A stretch of DNA of 64,000 nt from Mucilaginibacter ginsenosidivorans (GTDB lineage: Bacteria > Bacteroidota > Bacteroidia > Sphingobacteriales > Sphingobacteriaceae), in NCBI RefSeq assembly GCF_007971025.1, contig NZ_CP042436.1, forward strand, positions 3,534,001 to 3,598,000, given 5' to 3'. The position numbers and the translations under genes were made by a program. This document shows, in pieces, positions 35,239-43,826 of the stretch. Under the pieces are notes generated by a model that was not told where the DNA came from, made no database searches, and worked only from the letters and a program-made list of their open reading frames with translations. Each line of letters opens with the position of its first letter. The first letter of the stretch is position 1.

Positions 35239-35763
35239 ATGCAAAAATATAATATCCTGTTTTTTTCACTATTGCTTTTCTGCGGGGCTTGCGGCGGCGA
35301 CCGCGTACCTGACAACATAATTCAGCCTGACAGGATGACCAGGCTGTTAACCGAGATACATATTACCGATGGCAGTATGTATAATGTAATGCAGGTGCCC
35401 GATAGTTTGTTCAAATATGGCACCGCCAAATACCTGATGGTGTTCAAAAGTTTCCATACAGATTCTAATCAATTCAAAAAAAGCCTTCAGTATTATTCCC
35501 AAAACCCTGAACTGCTTGTGAAAATGTATGAGCAGGTATCGGATGTGTTGAAAAAGAAGTCAGACTCACTCAATAAAGTTAACCAACAGCAGATAGCCGC
35601 GGACGCAAAAAGAAAGGCGGACTCCATCAAAAAATTACCTAAACAGCCGGCGACACAAACAAAGCCAATTGATACGCCCAAAATCAAACCACGTACTCAA
35701 CCCGCCCCGATCAAACGATTTGTACCTTTTAAGCGTAAACCGAATGCTGATCCCATCAAATAG
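35239..35763 (+). CDS. DUF4296 lipoprotein
   Basis: A 174-residue lipoprotein (LLLFCGACGGD). The DUF4296 domain (about 25-115) shows PDRMTRLLTEIHITDG, the YxxVFKSFHTDSNQFKKSLQYYSQNPE block and a helical end. The tail is Lys/Pro/Gln rich and probably disordered. Family restricted to Bacteroidota, function unknown. The mutS2 reading frame begins inside its last codons. Confidence 0.85.
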   Translation: MQKYNILFFSLLLFCGACGGDRVPDNIIQPDRMTRLLTEIHITDGSMYNVMQVPDSLFKYGTAKYLMVFKSFHTDSNQFKKSLQYYSQNPELLVKMYEQVSDVLKKKSDSLNKVNQQQIAADAKRKADSIKKLPKQPATQTKPIDTPKIKPRTQPAPIKRFVPFKRKPNADPIK

Positions 35764-38104
35764 TGTTGAAAAGCTTGGCTTTACTGAGATAAAGGAACTG
35801 ATAAAAGCGCATTGCCTGAGTGTCATGGGCCAGCAAATGGTTGACAAGATACAGGTAATGAATAATTATGACCAGGTCCTGAAATTCTTACACCAAGCCA
35901 ATGAGTTCAAAAATATATTAGAGAATGATGAGGCATTGCCCATCCATCATTTCTTCGATATTAAATCGCTGGCAAATAAAGCGAAGATAGAAGGTGCCTT
36001 TCTTAGTGAAGAAGAGTTTTTCCAGGTGCAGGCTTCATTGTCAACCGTATTTGCGGTTATTGACTATTTTAATGAACGCGAAGGACAGTATCCCAACCTT
36101 GAAGCCTTATTTGAGCATTTACCGATTGAAAAATCAATTCTCAAAAAAATAGGAGTGATTATCGATCAGAAAGGCAAGATCAGGCCAAACGCTTCGCGCG
36201 AACTGGCTGATATAACAGCGGGCATTGCCAAAGCCGAACACGAGGCAAGGCGGAAGATCGATCAGATATTTAAAAATGCCTCGGCTAACGGATGGACAGC
36301 CGACGGATCTTTAACTGTTCGCGACGGGAGACTATGTATACCGTTGCTCGCCGAAAATAAACGCAAACTAAAAGGCTTTATTCACGATGAATCGGCATCC
36401 GGGCAAACTGTGTATATCGAGCCGGAAGAAGTATTTTCATTGAATAATAGCATCCGCGACCTGGAATTTGAGCGGCGTCGCGAAATAGTAAGGATATTGA
36501 CCGGTTTGACAGACGAATTGCGGCCTTATGTTCCGCTTTTGTTATCGTATCATGGTTTGCTGACCAAAATAGATTTTGTTCGTGCGAAGGCATTATTTGC
36601 GATTGATATAGAAGCTGAAATGCCGGTGCTGGTGAATGATGCTAAAATAACCCTCCAAAACGCGCGACACCCTTTATTGTACCTGAGCTTTAAAGCAGAA
36701 AAGAAAACGGTTGTACCCCTGAATATTTCGATTGACGAAGACGCCAGGATTGTAGTAGTTTCAGGGCCGAACGCAGGGGGCAAATCTGTTTGTATGAAAA
36801 CGGTTGGGTTACTGCAAATGATGACACAGGCCGGGTTACTGATACCAGCTTCAGAGGTAAGTACCATAGGAGTCTTCAAACAAATGTTTGTTGATATCGG
36901 AGACGATCAATCCATTGATAGTGATTTGAGTACCTACAGTGCGCATCTTTCCAAAATGAAGAATTTTGTAGAGATGGCTAACGGCAAAACGCTGGTGCTG
37001 ATAGATGAGTTCGGCACAGGTACCGACCCGCAATTTGGTGGCCCGATAGCGGAAGCTGTTTTGGAGACACTTAACCAAAAGCACATTCGCGGGGTTATCA
37101 CTACGCACTATTCAAACCTGAAACTGTTCGCCAGTAACACACCAGGGATAGAGAATGCCTCGATGCTGTTCGACAATGTAGAAATGCGGCCGCTTTACAT
37201 GCTTGAAGTGGGTAAACCCGGGAGCTCTTATGCGTTTGAAATTGCGCAAAAGATCGGGTTGCCGAAGCAAGTGCTCGACCTTGCCAAAAATAAGATAGGC
37301 GTTAATCAAAAGAAAGTCGATACCTTATTAGTCGACCTTGAAAGAGAGAAGAAGGAAATATACGACACCAAATTGAAACTGGACAGGCAGCAAAGGCAGG
37401 TGGATAACCTGTTGAGCGAGAACGAGAAATTAAAAAGCTATCTTGAAGAAAATAAAAAAATCCTTATTCGCGAAGCCAAACAGGAGGCTAACACCATTAT
37501 ACTAAATGCCAATAAGTTAGTTGAAAATACCATAGCGGGTATAAAAAATAGCAACGCCGATAAAGAAAAGACACGCATGTTGCGGGAAAACCTGAACCGG
37601 GAACTGGAAAAGAATACGATAAAAACCGAACCGACCAAGGCTGCAAAAGCAAATGAAGAATTGAAACCCGGCGATTGGGTGAAACTGACCGATTCGGAAA
37701 CTACCGGCCAGGTGATGGAAATAGCAAAGGATAACGTGATCATTGCCATCGGCAACCTGCGTACCGTAGCCAGGAAGAACCGGGTACAAAAGGTATCAAA
37801 AAAAGAAGTTCCGAAAGAAATCAGGAGGAGCTTTAGTGCCGGTACCGGGGATGTGGCAAATTTTAGTCCGGAGATTGATGTACGCGGGAAGCGGGGAGAA
37901 GAGGCGTTGTATGAAATTGAAAAGCTGTTGGACCGGGCACTGATGATGGGCATTGGGAGCCTGAAAATATTACATGGAAAAGGTGACGGTATTTTGCGTA
38001 AATTAATTCGCGATTATTTAAAAAAATACGATGCCGTGAGCCGCATAGAAGATGAACACGCAGACAGGGGCGGAGACGGCATTACTTACGTATATTTGAA
38101 ATAA
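35744..38104 (+). CDS. mutS2: MutS2 ATPase with C-terminal Smr domain
   Basis: The ATG at 35744 starts MLIPSNSVEKLGF, the normal MutS2 N-terminus; an earlier ATG at 35669 would add foreign residues. The 786-residue protein has core and lever domains, Walker A VSGPNAGGKS (about 340-348), Walker B LVLIDEFGTGTDP, a coiled-coil clamp (about 520-630), and an Smr nuclease-like domain (from IDVRGKRGEEA, LHGKGDG). It binds branched DNA or stalled ribosomes in other bacteria. It overlaps the DUF4296 gene by 20 bases. Confidence 0.94.
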   Translation: MLIPSNSVEKLGFTEIKELIKAHCLSVMGQQMVDKIQVMNNYDQVLKFLHQANEFKNILENDEALPIHHFFDIKSLANKAKIEGAFLSEEEFFQVQASLSTVFAVIDYFNEREGQYPNLEALFEHLPIEKSILKKIGVIIDQKGKIRPNASRELADITAGIAKAEHEARRKIDQIFKNASANGWTADGSLTVRDGRLCIPLLAENKRKLKGFIHDESASGQTVYIEPEEVFSLNNSIRDLEFERRREIVRILTGLTDELRPYVPLLLSYHGLLTKIDFVRAKALFAIDIEAEMPVLVNDAKITLQNARHPLLYLSFKAEKKTVVPLNISIDEDARIVVVSGPNAGGKSVCMKTVGLLQMMTQAGLLIPASEVSTIGVFKQMFVDIGDDQSIDSDLSTYSAHLSKMKNFVEMANGKTLVLIDEFGTGTDPQFGGPIAEAVLETLNQKHIRGVITTHYSNLKLFASNTPGIENASMLFDNVEMRPLYMLEVGKPGSSYAFEIAQKIGLPKQVLDLAKNKIGVNQKKVDTLLVDLEREKKEIYDTKLKLDRQQRQVDNLLSENEKLKSYLEENKKILIREAKQEANTIILNANKLVENTIAGIKNSNADKEKTRMLRENLNRELEKNTIKTEPTKAAKANEELKPGDWVKLTDSETTGQVMEIAKDNVIIAIGNLRTVARKNRVQKVSKKEVPKEIRRSFSAGTGDVANFSPEIDVRGKRGEEALYEIEKLLDRALMMGIGSLKILHGKGDGILRKLIRDYLKKYDAVSRIEDEHADRGGDGITYVYLK

Positions 38105-38114
38105 ACCATTGACC

Positions 38115-39194
38115 ATGAAACCTAAATTCCTTTTTCTTTTCTTTATTAGTCTGGGCAGTTTTATATGCCACGCTCAAACAGTTGTTATCAGGAGCCACGA
38201 CACTCATATCAAATATATGGGCCGTATAAAAATGCTCGATGAGGCTGCGGAACTTTCATGGTCTGCTTCATCCGCTAAAATAAATTTCAGGGGTACGGGG
38301 CTAAAGGCTACTTTAAAGGATGAACACGGTATAAATTATATAGATGTCATTTTGGACGGGAAAGTTACTTCTGTATTGCAACCAGATAGCATCCGCAGGG
38401 ATTACACGCTTGCAAGCGGCCTACCCGAAGGTAATCACAGCATTGAATTGTTTAAACGTACTGAATGGGCCATGGGAAAAACCTGGCTTTACCAGTTCTC
38501 ACTCGACAAGGGCGCATCGATATTGCCCGCGCCACCGGTTAAAAAACGTAAAATGGAATTCTTTGGCAATTCGATCACGTGCGGCTATGCGGATATCGAT
38601 TCGTCTGGTCGCGACAGGGGCACAGCGCCTTTCGAAGATGCCTATTTCAGCTATGCTACGCTAACCGCTAAACATTTTGACACCGAATTCAACCTTACGG
38701 CACGCAGCGGAATTGGTATCATGGTAAGTTGGGACCCGCTGATAATGCCGGAAATGTATAATCGGATCGACGCGACCGATTCTGAAAGTAAATGGGATTT
38801 TTCAAAATACACCCCTGATCTGGTGGTTATCAACCTGTTTCAGAACGACAAGTGGATAACTAAAATACCACAAAATGGCCAGTTTAAAGCTAGGTTTGGC
38901 GACAAGGCGCCAACGGAAGAACAAATAATAAAAGCCTATAAAGAGTTTGTGAAGACTGTTCGCGACAAGTACCCGAAGGCAAAGATCATTTGTGCATTGG
39001 GTAGTATGGATGCCGTAAGCCCGGATTCGCCCTGGCCCGGTTATATACAAAAGGCCGCGGAACAAATTGGTGATAAAAATATTTTAACACATTTTTTCCC
39101 TTACAAAAACACACCCGGTCATCCCAGCGTAAAAGAACAGCAGGCAATGGCCGACGACCTGATCGCTTTTATTGAGCAAAATATTAAATGGTGA
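38115..39194 (+). CDS. CE2-like SGNH carbohydrate esterase, secreted
   Basis: Start ATG 38115; a TTG at 38109 is less likely. The 359-residue protein has a signal peptide (FICHAQ), an N-terminal jelly-roll (about 30-135, YMGRIKMLDEAAELSWSAS) and an SGNH hydrolase domain with nucleophile Ser153 in FGNSITCGY, VINLFQND, and a C-terminal GHPS carrying the catalytic His. This is the CE2 arrangement, an acetyl-ester deacetylase on plant polysaccharides. It stands alone between mutS2 and an acidic protein gene, far from the two glycan loci. Confidence 0.85.
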   Translation: MKPKFLFLFFISLGSFICHAQTVVIRSHDTHIKYMGRIKMLDEAAELSWSASSAKINFRGTGLKATLKDEHGINYIDVILDGKVTSVLQPDSIRRDYTLASGLPEGNHSIELFKRTEWAMGKTWLYQFSLDKGASILPAPPVKKRKMEFFGNSITCGYADIDSSGRDRGTAPFEDAYFSYATLTAKHFDTEFNLTARSGIGIMVSWDPLIMPEMYNRIDATDSESKWDFSKYTPDLVVINLFQNDKWITKIPQNGQFKARFGDKAPTEEQIIKAYKEFVKTVRDKYPKAKIICALGSMDAVSPDSPWPGYIQKAAEQIGDKNILTHFFPYKNTPGHPSVKEQQAMADDLIAFIEQNIKW

Positions 39195-39232
39195 CACTAT
39201 TGGGGATTTTAATGGTTTTGCAGGATCACATT

Positions 39233-39249
39233 TGATCGCTTAAATCATT
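39233..39249. repeat. 17-base direct repeat, copy 1
   Basis: TGATCGCTTAAATCATT occurs here and again at 39878-39894, on either side of the acidic protein gene. This copy overlaps the last two bases of that gene. Confidence 0.7.
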
Positions 39250-39721
39250 AAATCGTGTTCTTATCTTCGCCTACTTTCTGCTGATCCGGCAGTTCGTTCG
39301 GACCAGGAATATTGGGTTGAGCATCGCCCTTTCCATCATTGTCAGCTGTACCTTCCTGGTAATTATTTGCGTCGTCTCCAGGCTTAAAGTTTGAGTTTTC
39401 AGGATGTTCCTCGGCAGGCTGGGTGCGGTTAAAATAAGCGTTGCCTTTGCCTGCGTTTCGGGACGGGTTATCTTTATCATCACCGGATGGCGTCAGGTTA
39501 TTTTGGCCGAAAGCCTGTCCACCCATGCCCTGACCTTCCATTCCCGGAGCATTAGTATCTTTCATTTTACTATCGCCGAAAATGTAGTGCGTTTTAAGAT
39601 CCTTTTCTTCCAGGTTGTTATCATCTTTAACACGGTAGGCGTCGGGCTTAGCTGAATTTTCGTTGTGCTGCGCATCGCGTTCGCGCCGATCAGAATGCGG
39701 TGTTTCATCTTCCTTTAACAT
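39248..39721 (-). CDS. Acidic, low-complexity, probably disordered protein
   Basis: A 157-residue protein rich in Asp, Glu, Asn, Gly, Pro and Lys with hardly any hydrophobic residues and no leader. It includes a Gly/Met patch (GMEGQGMGGQAFGQNN) and a region of repeated D-D-K/N and N-P motifs. It resembles the small hydrophilic, stress-related proteins common in this group, but I cannot name a family. The gene is flanked by a 17-base direct repeat. Confidence 0.6.
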   Translation of the reverse strand: MLKEDETPHSDRRERDAQHNENSAKPDAYRVKDDNNLEEKDLKTHYIFGDSKMKDTNAPGMEGQGMGGQAFGQNNLTPSGDDKDNPSRNAGKGNAYFNRTQPAEEHPENSNFKPGDDANNYQEGTADNDGKGDAQPNIPGPNELPDQQKVGEDKNTI

Positions 39722-39849
39722 ATCTTAGAGTAATTGATACTAATACAATCGCAGATATTTTCAATTGTTTTAAAAAACCGCCTTTTTATTATTATGCATG
39801 CATAGGATTTATTTCTTAGTTTTATCCACCAATTATTATGTAAGCGATT

Positions 39850-39857
39850 TATGTTTG
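39850..39857 (+). promoter_or_regulatory. Candidate -7 box for the CoA-transferase genes
   Basis: TATGTTTG matches TAnnTTTG and lies 43-52 bases before the two possible start codons of the subunit A gene. Confidence 0.35.
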
Positions 39858-39877
39858 TGACCAAAGAAGCATCGTGC

Positions 39878-39894
39878 TGATCGCTTAAATCATT
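39878..39894. repeat. 17-base direct repeat, copy 2
   Basis: Exact second copy of the sequence at 39233-39249, 15 bases before the CoA-transferase ATG at 39909. A related inverted word, TAAGCGATTTA, occurs at 39841-39851. Confidence 0.7.
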
Positions 39895-39908
39895 CGATCA
39901 TGTTTTAT

Positions 39909-40607
39909 ATGAATAAAATTGTTAGCAATGCCGACGAAGCAATCCGGGATATACAGGACGGCATGACCCTAATGGTCGGTGGGTTTGGATTATGTGGCCT
40001 GCCCGAAAGTTGTATTGCTGCACTGGTAAGAAAAGGCATAAAAAACCTTACCTGTATCTCCAATAATGCAGGTGTCGATGATTTTGGCATCGGCCTGATG
40101 CTGAAGCAGCGACAGGTTAAGAAGATGATCTCGTCGTATGTGGGTGAGAATGCTGAATTCGAACGCCAGCTATTGAGTGGCGAACTGGAAGTTGAATTAA
40201 TACCGCAAGGCACCCTGGCAACCCGTTGCATGGCAGCAGGTTATGGCATGCCGGCGATATTTACTCCTGCGGGTATCGGGACCGAAGTAGCGGAAGGTAA
40301 AGAGGTCCGTAATTTTAACGGTAAGGATTACCTGATGGAAATGGCCTTTGATGCGGATTTTGCTATCGTAAAAGCCTGGAAAGGGGACACAATGGGTAAC
40401 CTTATATATAGATCTACGGCCCGCAATTTTAACCCGGTAATGGCTATGGCCGGCAGGGTAACAATTGCTGAAGTAGAGGAACTGGTGATGCCAGGCGAGC
40501 TGGACCGGGATCACATTCATACGCCAGGGATTTACGTCCATCGGATATTCCAGGGTGCCAATTATGAGAAAAGGATTGAACAACGTACGGTAAGAAAACA
40601 TGCTTAA
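39909..40607 (+). CDS. scoA: 3-oxoacid CoA-transferase subunit A
   Basis: Start set at 39909 (MNKIVSNADEAIRDIQDG, the usual opening); an ATG at 39900 adds three residues. The 232-residue protein has the subunit A motif VGGFGLCGLPE, ISNNAGVDDFGIGLML, PQGTLATR and the FTPAGIGTEVAEGKE block. With subunit B it moves CoA between succinyl-CoA and acetoacetate, so it serves ketone-body or branched-chain degradation. The next gene begins inside its 3' end. Confidence 0.92.
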   Translation: MNKIVSNADEAIRDIQDGMTLMVGGFGLCGLPESCIAALVRKGIKNLTCISNNAGVDDFGIGLMLKQRQVKKMISSYVGENAEFERQLLSGELEVELIPQGTLATRCMAAGYGMPAIFTPAGIGTEVAEGKEVRNFNGKDYLMEMAFDADFAIVKAWKGDTMGNLIYRSTARNFNPVMAMAGRVTIAEVEELVMPGELDRDHIHTPGIYVHRIFQGANYEKRIEQRTVRKHA

Positions 40608-41256
40608 TAAAGAAGGAATAGCAAAGCGAATTGCTAAAGAAATAAAAGACGGTTACTACGTGAACCTGGGAATAGGCATACCCACGCTGGTGGCCAATTA
40701 CATCCCAGATGGTATCAGCGTCGTATTACAATCTGAAAACGGGCTTTTAGGAATGGGCCCATTTCCGTTCGAGGGTGAAGAAGACCCGGATACCATTAAC
40801 GCAGGAAAGCAAACTATTACTACGCTGCCGGGTTCGGCGATATTTGATTCGGCAATGAGTTTTGGGATGATTCGGGCCAGGAAGGTTAATTTGACCATTC
40901 TAGGCGCAATGGAAGTTTCTGAAAACGGCGATATAGCGAACTGGAAAATACCGGGAAAAATGGTAAAGGGTATGGGCGGGGCCATGGACCTGGTGGCATC
41001 AGCCGAGAACATTATTGTAGCGATGCAGCATGTCAACAAAGCGGGGGAATCAAAATTATTGCCAAACTGCACCCTACCCTTAACGGGCGTCCACTGCGTT
41101 AAAAAGATAGTTACTGAATTGGCGGTTCTTGATGTGTTGCCCGGGGGCGGTTTTAAACTGTTAGAGCGGGCGCCGGGTGTAAGCGTGGAACATATAAAAG
41201 ATGCGACAGAGGGTAAATTGATAATTGAAGGTGACGTACCTGAGATGGTAATATAG
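40600..41256 (+). CDS. scoB: 3-oxoacid CoA-transferase subunit B
   Basis: A 218-residue protein overlapping subunit A by 8 bases. It carries the catalytic Glu46 in SENGLLGMG, YVNLGIGIPTLVANYIP at the N-terminus and GGAMDLV in the middle. The Glu forms the acyl-CoA thioester intermediate. It is convergent with the uridine kinase gene across 21 bases. Confidence 0.93.
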   Translation: MLNKEGIAKRIAKEIKDGYYVNLGIGIPTLVANYIPDGISVVLQSENGLLGMGPFPFEGEEDPDTINAGKQTITTLPGSAIFDSAMSFGMIRARKVNLTILGAMEVSENGDIANWKIPGKMVKGMGGAMDLVASAENIIVAMQHVNKAGESKLLPNCTLPLTGVHCVKKIVTELAVLDVLPGGGFKLLERAPGVSVEHIKDATEGKLIIEGDVPEMVI

Positions 41257-41277
41257 CTATAGTAATTTTGCTATGAA

Positions 41278-41922
41278 CTATTCGCCACTAAGTACGTTCT
41301 CCCTTAATTCCCTGGATATTACCTCGGTCACCATAATGATCTCATCCGCTTGTTGTGTGTTGTTCACGATGACCTGGTGGCATTCGTCGCGGTAGGGCAG
41401 CAGGTATTCTTTATAAGCGGGCATTACATGGTTTTCCCATCTGTACAACACATCCTCGTGCGAATAGCCGCGTTCCTCCAGATCGCGCTTGAGGCGGCGG
41501 GATAATGCTACCTGTTCTTCAGCTTCGATGAAAATCTTGAGGTCTAGCTTTTCGGCGATCTCTTTGAAATGAAAAATAAAAAGGCCCTCTACGATCAGGA
41601 TCGGGGCAGGTTTTATTTCCAGTATCTGCGGAACGATATCGAGATTGTTAAAGGTGTATTCTTCCTTATAAACCGTATGCCCATTGATCAGCAGGTTAAT
41701 ATCGTCTATTAATTGACCGTTGTTGATCGTTTTGGGCAGATCGAAATTATAGAGCGCGATTTCCTCCTTCGTCATGCCGGCTGCAACCGGATGGTAGTAG
41801 TCATCCTGGGAAACCAGGCAAACCTCATCAGCTGTAAAATGTTCAAGGAAACATTTCAGGAAAAAAGTTTTACCCGACCCGCTTCCCCCGGCTATTCCTA
41901 TTATGAACGGCTTTTTTCCCAT
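41278..41922 (-). CDS. udk: Uridine kinase
   Basis: The ATG at 41922 is preferred over a TTG at 41925. The 214-residue protein opens MGKKPFIIGIAGGSGSGKT with the P-loop at residues 11-19, then SQDDYYHP, YNFDLPKTIN, and ILIVEGLF (Walker B-like). It phosphorylates uridine and cytidine in the salvage pathway. Six bases separate it from the LysM gene upstream on the same strand. Confidence 0.9.
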   Translation of the reverse strand: MGKKPFIIGIAGGSGSGKTFFLKCFLEHFTADEVCLVSQDDYYHPVAAGMTKEEIALYNFDLPKTINNGQLIDDINLLINGHTVYKEEYTFNNLDIVPQILEIKPAPILIVEGLFIFHFKEIAEKLDLKIFIEAEEQVALSRRLKRDLEERGYSHEDVLYRWENHVMPAYKEYLLPYRDECHQVIVNNTQQADEIIMVTEVISRELRENVLSGE

Positions 41923-41928
41923 CAAAAA

Positions 41929-42954
41929 TTATTGCTCGTTTGGTACACCATAGCTTAAGGTCACCTGGAAGCGTTTGTCCAACGCACCTAACGATTCAGC
42001 TACATTTTTGGTCATAACGATGATCACATCTTTGGTTTGCTCATTATCGGCAAATCGGCCCACAACCTTTGCGAACGTAGTACGGTTGGTCATGATATTG
42101 GTTATGCGGATAACCGTACCGATAGGAGCAGTGCGGTGCAATACCAGCTTTTTGTTAGGGTCAAGATTTTCGTCGTCTATCCAGGTAGCGGCACCCTTTT
42201 CGTCTTTTTCATATAAGCCGAATTTATTGGCACTGGCGTGGTAGGCTTCTATATTGCTGCTGTCCTGTGTAGAAACAACCATGGTTGTAGAGTCGCGTTT
42301 TGCCACAATACTATCTGTTGTATTAGAAGCCTGTGCCGGCGCAGCGGTTGTTTGGGTGGTAGCTGCCGCAGCCGGAGCGCCCTGAACATTGGCTTTGATG
42401 TTTAATATTTGGCCCGGCTGTATGTTATTAGAAGTCAGATTATTTTGCTTCATAATGTCATCCACCGTAGTATTAAAGCGTTTTGCTATACTGTACAGCG
42501 TCTCTTTGGGTGATACTTTGTACTGCGTTGGCGGAGTGTTGTCTGCCGGCTGTGGTTGCGGTTGAGGGGGTTGCTGAACCGGATTGGCATGTTGGACTAC
42601 CTGTTGCTGTTCAGGCTGTTCTGCTTCGGTTGGTTGCTCTATTTCTTTCTTTTTATGTTTCTTTTCAGAAGAAGCGGTTTCGTGTTTCGGTTCTTTAAAA
42701 GGCCTGTCGGTAGGTATTTTTATAACATGACCGATGGTCATTTTGGCATTATCGTTATAAGCAATGATCTCCTTCGGCGGTACATGGAAACGGCGGCCTA
42801 ATGAGTAATAGTTGTCTTTCTTTTTGATCTTGTAAACGATCACTTTTTTACCATTGTGGTTTTCAACACCGATAGAATCGACAACAGGTTTGGCAAAAAC
42901 ATTAATTGAAAATATGGTGAGTATTGCGGTTATCAGTAACAGTTTGAATTTCAT
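41929..42954 (-). CDS. Secreted protein with two LysM domains and an RlpA-like domain
   Basis: A 341-residue protein with signal peptide (FSINVFA). Order: LysM at about 38-84 (VYKIKKKDNYYSLGRRF), a Glu/Gln/Pro-rich linker, LysM at about 145-190 (YKVSPKETLYSIAKRFNTTVDDI), an Ala/Thr/Gln-rich linker, and an RlpA-like double-psi barrel at about 245-340 (VLHRTAPIGTVIRITNIMTNRTTFAKVVGRF). It should bind peptidoglycan; RlpA relatives can cleave glycan strands, but whether this one is catalytic is unclear. Confidence 0.85.
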   Translation of the reverse strand: MKFKLLLITAILTIFSINVFAKPVVDSIGVENHNGKKVIVYKIKKKDNYYSLGRRFHVPPKEIIAYNDNAKMTIGHVIKIPTDRPFKEPKHETASSEKKHKKKEIEQPTEAEQPEQQQVVQHANPVQQPPQPQPQPADNTPPTQYKVSPKETLYSIAKRFNTTVDDIMKQNNLTSNNIQPGQILNIKANVQGAPAAAATTQTTAAPAQASNTTDSIVAKRDSTTMVVSTQDSSNIEAYHASANKFGLYEKDEKGAATWIDDENLDPNKKLVLHRTAPIGTVIRITNIMTNRTTFAKVVGRFADNEQTKDVIIVMTKNVAESLGALDKRFQVTLSYGVPNEQ

Positions 42955-42971
42955 CGTATTTTTAAAAGCAT

Positions 42972-43727
42972 TTATAGGGTTAAAACTTTTAATTGTGAAC
43001 GGTCTTTTAGGTAGATCAGCTGACTTTTATGTAGTAGGAACGATTCGGGCTGCAATTTTTGTATATAATCATTCAACAAATCTTCATATACCATCTCACT
43101 GTTCTTCATAATATACAAACGTTGCTGCAGTGTCCCTTCTGCAATCGCGTGCAAAGATACAATTCTCAAATTATTGTGGTCAAGATAATGAACTGTATTT
43201 TCTAAAGGATGTACTGGCAAGTGAAATGATGGTATTAATTCTGGCTCAGCATCTGACGGGAAAGCAAAAAAATTTGCCAGCTCAAGGTCCGCTAACGGCT
43301 CATATTTCCTTAGCATATTACCACTTCTTATATCGCCTGTCATCATTTTGGGCGGCTGTAGCCGCGTATCATATATTACTGGTCCGCTGATGCTCAAATG
43401 ATCGAAAGCAAGATTGAAATTTTGCCATAATAACGCTCCGGTAAAAGCATCAAGAGCAATTAATCCTTTGTGAGTTGGGGCAGATTCCGACTGATAATTA
43501 TGTAACAACAAAACACCGTCATAACCACATTCGATGCCGGTAAGCCACCGCTCTTCAGTTTGAATGTCTTTGAAGTTTACCTTTCCGGTTTTTAGGCTGA
43601 TGGAAGAGAAAAATACTTTTTTATCGGCCGGGTCGCGGGTTTCAATAAATATGGTGTCGGTCAGACTGTCGATTTCCAATCGCCACACATTGGCTTTGAA
43701 TGAATGAAGAATGAACGGCCACAGCAT
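42972..43727 (-). CDS. DUF4905 protein
   Basis: A 251-residue protein without leader, predicted all-beta with repeated strands (TDTIFIETRD, VFFSSISLKTGKV, GLIALDAFTGALLWQNF, PKMMTGDIRSGNML), which suggests a propeller-like fold. The text fits the Bacteroidota DUF4905 family of unknown function. It lies 17 bases before the LysM gene on the same strand. Confidence 0.75.
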   Translation of the reverse strand: MLWPFILHSFKANVWRLEIDSLTDTIFIETRDPADKKVFFSSISLKTGKVNFKDIQTEERWLTGIECGYDGVLLLHNYQSESAPTHKGLIALDAFTGALLWQNFNLAFDHLSISGPVIYDTRLQPPKMMTGDIRSGNMLRKYEPLADLELANFFAFPSDAEPELIPSFHLPVHPLENTVHYLDHNNLRIVSLHAIAEGTLQQRLYIMKNSEMVYEDLLNDYIQKLQPESFLLHKSQLIYLKDRSQLKVLTL

Positions 43728-43794
43728 TTTACAAATATGGCATTTCGGTGCTTAGGTTTATATAGAAAGTAGCAAGGTGTTAGCTTTAAATTCA

Positions 43795-43802
43795 TAAATT
43801 TG
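43795..43802 (+). promoter_or_regulatory. Candidate -7 box for proS
   Basis: TAAATTTG matches TAnnTTTG and ends 24 bases before the ATG at 43827. The -33 element is not clear. Confidence 0.45.
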
Positions 43803-43826
43803 GCGCTCTAACATTTATATAATTAT

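Noticed and set aside
43735..43760. Minus-strand promoter for the DUF4905-LysM-udk group
   Set aside because: TATTTG occurs near 43735 but lacks the two-base gap of TAnnTTTG, so no box is called.
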